Assembly: GCF_029227915.1 (NCBI RefSeq)
Contig: NC_079878.1
Span: 14,880,001-14,944,000, forward strand
DNA length: 64,000 bases
Direction: 5' to 3'
Origin: Hydractinia symbiolongicarpus
Lineage: Eukaryota; Cnidaria; Hydrozoa; Anthoathecata; Hydractiniidae
The position numbers and the translations under genes are program-made. The notes beneath the pieces are model-generated. The model had not been told where the DNA came from, did no database searches, and worked only from the letters and a program-made list of their open reading frames with translations. Below, in pieces: positions 19,441 to 31,400 of the stretch; the stretch's first letter is position 1, and each line of letters begins with the position of its first letter.

Positions 19441-22400
19441 CTAAAATAAACCAAAAGAATCAAGCATTACTCAAGTCAACACCCTTCACTCCATACCCTT
19501 ATAACTTTCAAGCCTACCGTCACTGGTGGGTATCCTCCGCTTATTTTTGCTGTCAGCACTATTTTTTTTCCTTTCTCGCCTACCAGATTCCTTCCACCTC
19601 CTAAATTTGATTTGATCGAGACAAAAGGTTTCACATGAACTGTTACGTCAATAGTGCTATGAAATGAACAATACTCGCCAATCAGCTCGACTTTATATTT
19701 TCCAGAAAGCTGTTTATGATTTAAATTTTTTAAGAGCAACCGTTTGCGTTCATAAGCTTCTCCTGTGTCGTCTAATAATGCAAAAAGAAGTACAATAGCA
19801 CAATGCATAACATTTTTGTGTTTCTTTTTGATGCAACAAAACTTGGGAAAGTAACCAAGTTAAAGGTGGAGGTGGCTTTCATCGCAAAGATGATCCAAAA
19901 GAGGTGAGAATGGTGGTCGGTATGCCAATTTTTACCCCTCCCTTCGTAGTTTAAATGTGTCAAGGCTATGTAATATACTCGAGATAAGAAAGACATATTT
20001 TATTGTAAAAGAAAAGAATTCTTACCCAAGAATACAAACTGGGTTGATTGTTTGATAAAAATTCCATCTTTATACCAGCGAATATCCTTGATATGCTTGT
20101 CTGTGTTGGTTCTTATTTCCAGAATATCACTCTTCTCTTCAACAACAACATGTGGCGAGCTTGTAATCCAAGTAATATTGGGAAAATCTAAGTGCCACAA
20201 CAAGATGTCAATATTAAGTGTTAAAACTCGTTGAAATAGCAGTAAGTTGTTCTATACCCAATTTATTATCTATTTTCAGGGACGGTGTTTTAACTAAAGT
20301 AACCTGTTAAGAAGGTTGGTTTAGCGTAAATTAAAACTAAAAGGAGGAACTAAAAGAAGGAAGGCTATTTTGGGAGAATCTTAGCATGTTTAGGTTTTTA
20401 TTGAGGTATCAGTTTTAAAACATAGACTTCTGGACCTCGCTGGTGTTATAATTCGTGAATTCTCAAGTCGTCGTTTTTAAACTTCTTTAATTGTCTGAAA
20501 ATCTGTGATAAGTTGTTAAAACAAAAAAATTAGAACAATGTGTTGTTTTCAATAGGGATAATACTTTGGGGTAGTTGAAAGCTGAATATTTACAATTTAT
20601 AATTACACCTCGAATAAATTTTTTGTGTGTTTTTTTCTACTCGAGCACAGATACCCTTTAAAAAATTCTTGTTGTAATAAAAAATGCGTATTAATTTGCA
20701 TCAAACTGTACTAACCTTTGTACACATTTATATATGTCGTATTTTTAGATATTCCAAACGGGGAAAATACAGTCAACTCGTACCAGCCAGTGTGTATTGG
20801 AAGTGCTTCTACAAAGATCAACTTTCCTTTATTTTGGTAATACTTCTTCTCCGTATCAACCACCGTAGGAATACCTTTTTTTAATTCTTCTTCAAATAAC
20901 CATGCGCGGGTTATATACTTCCAATGGAACGTTATTAATTTATACGCATTGAACACTACACTGTCAATGTGAACAACGGGTGCAATTTCTTTGTATTCAC
21001 CCATGCATACACCTATTTCTTTATCCAGCATTATTCTCGGTTCCGCCTTATTTCTGACGTCAATGTATTGTGTGAATGCACCTTTACTTGATCCATCTGA
21101 CATTGTATACTCGCCAGAAATTTTCACTTGTGGGTACTCATAGATGTTAGCGTCATGAAAGGAGTACAGCAATGTTACAAAATTACCAGCCCCCCATGGT
21201 ACGGAGCTGTACGCTGATACATAAAACATACAATCTTTTCCTTCTCCTTTACTGGCAGTTCTATAAAAACAATTCATGTCACGAGCTCCGAAATAAGTAT
21301 CGGATGTAAATTTCACTCGCATCAAGTCTTCTCTGCTTGGATACTTTCTTTCGTAATTTGTTCTTTCATACAAGAGTTTGTTTAAATGTGATTCATCGAA
21401 CCTTTGGGTATGTATAGTGTACTCATTGATTTCTACTGTGATGGTTAGGTATTTAACTTTTGGTTTATACATCACATAAAAAAAAAATGTCCGAAAGCGA
21501 TCAGAGGAAAGTTCCAGCAACCTCCGCTGACACGTCTTCAAGCAAGGTGAACCCATTTCTTTTTGGTATTTAGAGAAAAGAATTACACAACCATACAAAT
21601 TGAAATTCTTTTGATAGAGCGTGTCTCCCTGTTTTGGCTTTGTCCAGCTATTTGTTCCTTCTCCTCCGTAACACTGCTTTTTATGAAATTCATAAGCAAA
21701 CGATCTATGGCCAGCAGCAACAACCTTGTTAAAACAAGATAACTCGTTGTCGTCAAGTCCCAAGTAAGAATATGCCCTAAAAGGGTAATGCATCACATTG
21801 GCAGGCGGGCAATGATCTCTGTTTTTCAACATGGTCACATATGGATGAACTGTAAGCAAATGAAACATGTTAGTTTCCACTAGTTAGTTGACAAGCGTGA
21901 AATAATTTTGTTTATCATATTTTCTTAGGTAGAAATATTTCAGATGGTTATTAAAGTTAATGAAAGTAAAACAACTATATATTTATGATAAAAGGTTCTT
22001 TTTTAAATCTTAAAAGCGTGTTCTCGAAGCGTATTTAAACTTGGTTATCACTGGTAACTAACGTAAAATGACGTGAAATATTTTTTTATTTCGCAAAATC
22101 TAATTAATTATGCATAGTTTCAACTGAAGAAAAAAGCTTATTACACGGAAAGACAGCAAATACGTGGATGACATTTTTGAAAAAGAAATGTTACGGATGT
22201 TGTTGTTTTTGTTGAACAGATTGGAATTACCTTTAAATTAAAATAGTTTTTACCCCATGAAAACATCCACGGGTATTTTCGCCATTCCCCATTGCTCATT
22301 GTTGCTTCGTGCGCGTTCCTAAGTACAAATTAATTTTCATAAATCTAGACAAAATATATGCGAGACAAATTTTCTAGCCTCCAGTGCAAGAAGAGCGTGA

Positions 22401-25400
22401 ACTATGAGGAAAGTGCCAAAAAATGTCCAGAAATGAAGTAGAAGTCTATTTATAAACCAATGAAAGAAACCCAAGAAATATATTTAAAGGATAAAATGTT
22501 TTTTTATAAATCTTAAAAGCATTTTTTAAAGCGTATGTACCCCACAAGCTTTTACATATGTTTGGCAACTCACATTTTCATGAAAATATCGGTATTCCTC
22601 TGATCCTTATTTTGTGAATTAAAAAGAAGGTAAGTTTGAAATAACGCAAATTAATCATGTGTCCACGTTGAACCAACATAAAGTGAAAAATTATTTCTAA
22701 AATTAATTCATGTTTTTTTACGTTAGTCGCCAGTGCAAACCAAGCTTTATCTTGCAGGTTTTCACACTGTATGTTTTGCATGCAAATATCGGTATTCTTT
22801 TGATGTTTTCTTATTTTATCATTTTCGACCCCAGATACTTTGCCTTTTTGATATGAGAGAAGGTAGCTACAATTTTGCCGCCGGTTTTCTCTTATATCAA
22901 AAATGCAAAACTCCTTGGGCACGAGGATGCTTATTTCATGAAAACTTTTGATGTCCAGTTCACGTTGTTTCATCAAAAAAGATGAAGGTAAGTTTCAAAT
23001 AATACACATTAAACATGTTTTCACTGTGAACTAACATAAATTAAGAAATTCTGCTTAAAAATCTCTATAGCAATGACGGGCTAGTCACACCAAGTAATAT
23101 CGTGCTAAAAACGCACGTAATAGCAATCCTGCGACGGTCAAAAATCAAAGGACAAGCGAACCCGTGAATTTTTCCACGGCTAACCAGTCTCTACAATAAC
23201 AGCAGTATTCCGTCTGTTTTTTTTGTGGAAGTAAAAAGTCGTGTTACGAAAACAGGAAATACGATACATAAAGGACGGGTTAACCCCATGGATTCATACA
23301 CCGAACAAGTATTCAAAATAGTATAGTTTATATTTCTGTGATTTTTTAAATCTTGTTTAAAAAGGTTATTAAATCAAAAACCGTATTATAATCATATAGT
23401 AATCCCTCCCCCCACCACTAATTTACGTGCATTTTCCGCGGCTAACGACTAGTCTCTAAATTAATAACTAGTCCGTAAGGTTTGTGGAAAAACCAACTTA
23501 GACAGGATAACATTTGAAATGAACCTTCATTTGAATTTTGATGACGTCAGCAATGATCCGTCTATAAACGGAAAAAAATTTGTTTACACGTTGCCTTTAT
23601 GGTGTTGAGCTGAAAACGCTGAGGAAGAAAATGAATTGGGTGCTGTGCTTTTGACGAACCGTTAAGGATAGTAAAAAATTTCTTAAGAAATTTTATACCC
23701 ATTACCTTCATCGGATAGATCTTGGAACACTAATGAAGAAAATAAATAGGATCATGTACTTTTGAGAAACGGTTGCAGAGATATCTTGTTTTAAGGTTTT
23801 GTAATGACGTTATCGACATATCTATTCCGAAACAGATTCGGGGACCCATGTTTAAAATACTTACCCAATTCAGTCCCACGGTGTTCCTAGCTACCCATGC
23901 GGTGAAAAATGACTGACGTCACCACTCCGTTTTTAATTTATTTGACCTCGAAGTTATAACTGCACCTTAATGACTTAATTGACGCTAAATTAGTGTTGTT
24001 CACCCAAACCTGAGTCCCGAGTTGGTTCGGGATTGAACTGGTTGATGACGTCATCAAAAATCCCTTTAACACTAATATATTGTCTCGATCCGTGTTTCAA
24101 GATCTATATATAAAAATTGGTGTTTTGGTGGCACAACTTTTTCTTGTGCACAAACGACAGAATATGGGCAATATTGATATAGAGATTTTAACCTATTCAA
24201 CATGTATTTAGAAAAAACGCTTGATGAAAGCATTAGACGCAAAACAAAATTACATAAAAAATACGCAACAGATTCTGGCAACGAAGTTAGAATAAGTTAT
24301 AAGATATGTGAATAAATAAAATTTACCTGCATTTGCAAGATGGAGGGAGAAAAAGAACGAGTTAGAGCCATCGTTATAAATCGGCGCAGGATTCGCATGA
24401 ATAAGTCGTCCACCACGATATTCCAGACCAGGTTCTGCTGTCACAAAAGGTGTGATGATGTTTGAAGTTTTTTCTGTCAATATAAACTCCGCAGTAAAAA
24501 ATAGCTTCAATGAAAGGAATTGGTGACATCCTATGATTCTTTTAACAAATGATTTTTCTAGTGGAAGCCAAATGTGGCGCGTGTTGAAAGCTAGTGTCAA
24601 CTTTGAATTAAAAATGATTTCATACCACTCGAAGGAGGTGGGCAAATTATTTAACAAGACGTTAGAATGGACATCACATGAAAGCTTTACTCGTTTGTCT
24701 ACCTCTACAAACTTCTTCGGAAGATGTAAAACTTTTAACAGATAATCATCTTTCATTCGCTCTCTTCTTTCGAGCAAACTCTCAAAATTCGTCGCCACTT
24801 TCATACTACCATCTATCATTTTAGCTAAAGACAATTGGCTTGCAATCATGCAAATATATACAGTAGATATTAATCCATTTCTTGCTTGTCTATGCAACAA
24901 TGTTAGACTTCTCGATCATTATGTGCTCAAAAGAAAATGTAATGGCGTGTTCACTTTTGTTAGGGACGTGTATTATGACTATGGTACTGCAACAAATGTC
25001 TTTCAGAACTATTTTCACGCTCAAGATCATGAAATGAACACGAGAAATAACAGAAAGTTGATTACTATTCCAAAAATTAAAACGGAGTATGCCAGAAAAA
25101 GTTTTTATTTCATGGGAGCAAAAATTTATAATACGCTTCCTCTAGAGGCCCGTTCTTTAGGCATGTCTGATTTTAAAACATTTTTAAATGAACATTTCAA
25201 TTAGTTTTTATTTAATAATACTTAGGTCTTTTAGCCAGTCTTTCAAATTGGTTTCCCAGTTTGTCTCTGCCTTCAATCTTTTTTTCCTAGGTTTTTTAAA
25301 CTCTTTTTCACCCGACTTCTTTATTTTTGACCAGTCCTTGATTCTTGTGTGTCTATCATACTTGGTTTTATTATTTATGTATATATATTTTTAATGTCTT

Positions 25401-28400
25401 TTTATATATTTTTAACTGGACACATATTTATAACAGCTTTTAGTTGACATGTATATCCAGTATAAATATTCGTTTAATAAAAAAAATAAAAAAATAAACT
25501 AAAGAAAATTGACGTATGCGAAAAAAAATTAGCAGCAAGGTTGATCTGAATTAATAAAAGGTAGTCCGAATATTTTTTTCGAACGTAAAAAAAATCGAAA
25601 CTTTTTGTGATGGTTTTTTGATGCTTTTCAGTGATGATTGAACAACTCAAAATCAAGCAATCATTTATAAAATAATATTTTTCATAAAAAATTTAGAAAA
25701 ATTGTGAAATTACCGACCGCTGTTAAGGTTTACACGTTTATTTGGTTCGTCCGTAAAACTGCAGACCTTTGTTCTCTTTAGCCTTTGGACTAGGCTCTCG
25801 TTACCTTTCCTAAACGGTTTTTACTGTCAATTTTTTTTCTCAAGGTTCTTTCAAATAGTTCGAAAAAACAACATAGGAAACACTTTACTTACACCTTGGA
25901 CATCCATATAGTTCCACACGAAAGCAAAATTGGTTGATTTGAGAATTGGTCTGATAAAAAATAAACCTTAACAATTTAGCAACCAACCGTGGGTTCAGCC
26001 ACTGACGAGTTATTTCACCCAGCTTGTGTTCAAAAATCTGACAAAAAAAATAATTTATTAAACTGTAATAATTGTTCGAGAAGCTTTGGCATAAAATTAA
26101 AATCTACATTTAGTTAGGATTAAGGTAAACATTTTCATGCGCGTGCAATGCAATATTGCTTCTGTAATAGAACAAAAAAAATTTGCATAGAGCAAAGATT
26201 TTGCTCCACAAGCTTGGGGACAAAATCAACCTCGTCCCCAGGACCTCTTTTCGCTTTTTTGATATCGGGGATGGCGCGAATATGATATGTGATAAAAATT
26301 TTGTGGCTTCTGCAACATGTCCCATGTCCATACTGTTAAAACACGTGATGCAACAAATATTTCCCAAAATCCTTTGAGGCATACTGTTATTGACCAATAA
26401 AAATACAAGAAACTGAAGTATTGCTTTTCTTGAGAAGTTGGACATCAAGTCAGAAAAGAAGATAGAAGAAAAAGCAAAAAAAGAAGCTATCTGACAAGGA
26501 AAAGACAATTAATCGATTTTTACAAAACAAATCCGGCGTTATGGGATAGAGCATGTTCTTCTCTTCATCGTCTGGCAAAAGTAAAGCCAATATCATTTCT
26601 CTGCTTATTCCTTTATTCAAAGTTTTACATATGACCATTCTGCGGCAAATGAAAGGTGGCTATGAGACATGTTGCATAGCACGCGAATGTTTCTTGTGTT
26701 CCCTTCTTTTAGGTATTTCTTCAAATATAAGTCTGTTGAATTTAAATGAATGCAAAACGAAAATACTGTTAACATACACATTTTGCTGGTGTGCCATAGT
26801 AATTTCTGATGCTTATATATCTCCAAATGCTTTCGTGCGAACCATATTTAACAAAATAAGTTGACAGGGAACACCATTTGTTTTCGGCCAATAAAGCACC
26901 TTGGGTTGCCCAGCCGTCAATTATTGCCTCCACAGGTAGTCTTATTTCTAAACATAAATAACGCAATAAAATTCTATAAAGGTGCGAATTTTGCAATTCA
27001 ATTTTCAAAATAAAAGGGGCTATTCATATGAGGCGAGCTGGTCCGGCTAACCGGGCTGGCTCGGTTAGGCGAGATGATATTTTGTTACGTTCAAACAAGG
27101 CAAGCTGGCTCGGTTCGGCGGGCTGAAAATAGTCCCTAAAGTTTGTTCATATATTTTATATCGCGTTCTAAAGGAAATTTAAATTACAAGGAATTCTTCA
27201 AAAAATTGTATTTTATGAAAAAGCTACAAATAATGATTATTTTGTCAAAACAACGATAAATACCTAACATTAAAATTTGATGATAGTGTTATTCTTTTGA
27301 AGCGTTTTTATATATTTATTGATTCCATGCATATAATATAAATATTATTTTCACCAATAGTTGACAAAAAAGGCAACCTTTAATATTTTTTGGCACTGTA
27401 CAGAAAAAATAAAATGAGTCAGCTCGGTTAGCCGGGCTGGTGTGTTCATATGGAAAAATTTTATTTCGCCCTGCCGAGATGTCGGTAGATACAACCGAGG
27501 TTTCGGCAATGCGGGTTGGCTGGTTCCTCACTTAAACACATGCATTTTTATAAGGTTTTCTAAAGCATATTGACATCTCGCTTGGGTGATGCAGCCTGGT
27601 CAACCGGTTGGTTAGCTCGCCTCCAAATGAACAGCCCCTAATTGAACTAAAATTGATTTAAAATTATTGTGTATACATCATTAAAAAGTAAGAGAACGAT
27701 AATACTAAAAGACGTAAAAACACAAATCAATATTCGAAAATTGATCTAATAAAATTTAAATCATATGAATATGGATTATATGAAATGAAATGAAATTATA
27801 ACGATATTATAACAAATTACAAGTATATTGTAGAAAAATTATAACTGTATTATAAAATATATTTAATGATATTATACAAATGTATCCTGGCCTTTAGAAC
27901 AATATTATTTCAAATGTAACCGCCAGTTTCTCACTTTTTTCGAAACTCACACTTAGCATTTCATTCATTTCAAATGTTTTTATGCGCGTAAAAGAGATTA
28001 AAAAATAGTGAAGAGTAACGCGACTAAAAATTATGTCAGATAATTTTGTATTAACAAGTACTTTTAGATCGTATCAAGCCCCAAGGCAAGGAATTGTATT
28101 GTATGCTCCCCTTTGATTTCTGTGATGGAGCCCATCGTTTACCTCTACAGTTCTTTTTTTTATAACTTTTTTCCATGTAAAAGAAGGAGCACAAAATTGT
28201 TACTTTTTCGTTGTCGCTCATGTCTGATGTTACGATAAATTAAATTCAGATTGTTCTTTATATTGTATCGTGTATGTATCGAAAATATTTCTTTCAACAA
28301 TATTTCAGCAAATAATATTTTTCGAAAATTGATCTACAAAATTGTTCTGTCTATTCGGGCCTTAAGAATAATAAATATTTATTTGCTACCGTGGCTGATT

Positions 28401-31400
28401 TGGACGAACTGGATGCTAATTCAAAACTCGCGATAAAACTCGCGGTAAAACTGGCGGCCGCGACTTATAGCTAACAGTCGCGATTTACAACTAGCGGCCG
28501 CCAGTTCAAGATGTTGCATTTTGTAGTGTACACAATATACCTGACATATTTCTTCCTTCAACACACCCAAGCACATCGCAAGATTTAGTTTATTATTACC
28601 ACGGTATACATCCTAAACTCAAATAAAAATACAAAGACGTATGTTCCATCATTACTGCACATCATGAAAAGAATGTTAGTATGTCTCAGCTGAAGGCTAT
28701 TTTAAAGAAGAAAGGATTGAGCAGAAAAAGAAATGTATCAGATGAAAGGTATTATTGAAAATGAACTACAAACATCATTATCTAAAGCTAGATACCGCCA
28801 AATGACTGAAAATGTGTCTGTGAAATATGGTATTCTTGTGTCGAAAAAAGATGTTCGCAAGGTGCTATAGAAGTTGACCCAGAAGGTGTAGAAAGTCGAA
28901 AAAGTAATGTCATCACACGCAGAATGTATTGGTCTATTGGCCCCGGCGATGTATATCATTTGGATGGAAATGATAAGTTGAAAAGATGAAAAGATGAAAA
29001 GATCGGGATTCTGCATTCATAGATGCGTAGATGGTTTCAGCAGGAAAATTCTATGGCTTGTTGTTGCATCTTCTAACAATGATCCACTTATCATAGCTAT
29101 TTATTACATACAGTGTATTAACTGGTATAAAGGTAAAAAAATATACTGTGAAGATTTGCAAGTTATTCTCATCGGCTCCTCTGATAATTATCTGTACGCA
29201 AGCCCAGCTAGAAATCAACGAATTGAAGCTTATTGGTCGCGCCTTAAAAAGTTTTGCACAAGTTGGTGGATCGATGTGTTTCATTCCATGGTCAATCGTC
29301 ACATTTAACGACCACAACTGCATACGCATCAAGAATGCCTCTTATTTTGTTATATGCCCATAATACAAAAAGAGATGAATGAATTTGCGCGCACGTGAAA
29401 TTAGCGCATGATTTGACAATCTGCTAATACACCCGGAGAAAAACCCGATATAATTATTTTGAAATCGCGGCCGCATGTTGTAATGCGCGGCCGCGTGGTA
29501 TATACTCATAAGTCGCGGCCGTAATTAAAGGCTCATACGTCACGGCCGTTATTAATGGCTCATAAGTCGCGCCGGAATTAAGTTGTGCCGCGAGTTTTAC
29601 CGCGAGCTTTGAACTATAATCCAGTTCGTCCAAATCAGCCACGGTAGTTTGCCGTTAAGTTTTAAATTATGGTGACTTACGTAGCCATGGAAATTTCTTC
29701 ATAGGAGATATAAAAACATTAGAATCGTCAAATGAGGTTGTGAGTCTTGCATGATGCGGAGCATTGTTTGGTTCCCGAACCGTGTTGGAAGCAGTGATCA
29801 TTGAATCAGTAATCTCGCCAGATTCCATGCCAAGTGGTTTCATGCATTCTTAAATACAAGCTACACTTTTGCATTGCAGAAACAAGAAATTTACCTTCAG
29901 CCTGAGATGTCTTATCTTTGGGAAGTATTTTATCTGAAACTATTCTTATTTTGTTCTTATACCTTTTTGTATTTTTTGTATTTATTTTATAGAAGTTTAA
30001 GATCAATTTTGTGCAAGTTTCGGTAAACCGCAACAACTGATTCTTTAAAACATCTTTTTTGTATTTATCAGGAAAAAGACAAAATTACTGACGTGCTGAT
30101 CCAAACTCAAAAAACTTTTTAAATCCGTCCGCATTTACTTTTGTCTTTGCAATATATACGTCTGAGTAGCTTGTACCTACCGTCATTACACCGTTCCACT
30201 GTTCTTAGATCGTCAAACATCAGACTTCCTTTCGTGCTCTTATCAACAAGAACTAGCGTCGCAGGTTTACTCCTGTACCTGCTCATATCGAACGCATGAC
30301 GCTCCATAACTTTTATTTCTTTCTTCAGAAAGAGGCTCTTCACAACCCTTCTAAATACAATGATTTGGACTCCAATTTTTCCTGTATCATCTCCTCCACC
30401 AATTAGAAAGCTCAATTTAGTTGTATTGATGAAAAATAGCGGCGATTGGAGCGTACCAGTGTAGGATAAGTTGGTCACAGTTCTTTCGGAAGTTGGCGTT
30501 GGATGATATTCGTAGCTGGACACCCACCACCTTCCTAAGAACCCGGTGGCCGACTGCCTTTCTCTGTAATACTTGTTATCATCATAGGTTGGTTGATGTT
30601 TGAAGGCCTTTCCTTCTATTGTCCAGTTTACCAGTGCGCCATCTTCGAAGTTAAACACAGGACAACCTTCTTCAAAATCTGGTTGTAAGAGTTGTGAATC
30701 ATAAGGTAACGCTTCTGCAAAACTTAGTTCCATAGATTTACTGTTGAATTGAAAGTTTTTTATACCCTCCTCGTCTTTACACCCAAGTAAAATTATAGAC
30801 GGTTTTTCAGTCAAAAATACATAATGTTTAAATATAACACGTATCTCTTTTGCTATGATGCTAGGTTCTAATACTATAGTGCCCACGCCACCGTTTTCCT
30901 CTTCCAAGTTTTCATCGCCTACAAAAGTCTGAAATATATAAAATATATGAAATATGTATCCATTGTTATTGCCCATCGCCACAAGCCACAATTATATGTT
31001 TGGTAATTATGTCTTTATTCTAATGAAGCAATATAAGAGAGTTTAAGTACTAAAATCATAAACCAATTAAAAAAACATAGACTGCGCCATTTTATAAATT
31101 TAACCTAATGTTATTATGCAAATTATAACAAAAAATGGTGTTGATAAAGGCTGGTTTCAAAAAAAAAGAGAGATGTCACTGAGATCACTGTTTTGACTCA
31201 AAAATTCCTACCTTCAGCTCACCGTTTTCTACAACATCCTCGAAGTCTTCAAATATATCTAGCCGATACTGAATGTTAACATGAGTTGGAAATTTTGAAA
31301 AAACAGGGTATTTGGGATAATTTGGAATTACGAACTTCAATGCTGTTATTCTATGCTGCGATTCCAGCTCTGTGAGTGAAAAGAAAAAATAGAATACTCT

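Noticed and set aside
24846-25204. Treating this frame as an exon of the surface-protein gene
   Set aside because: It lies on the opposite strand and matches the C-terminal tail and 3' end of a LINE.
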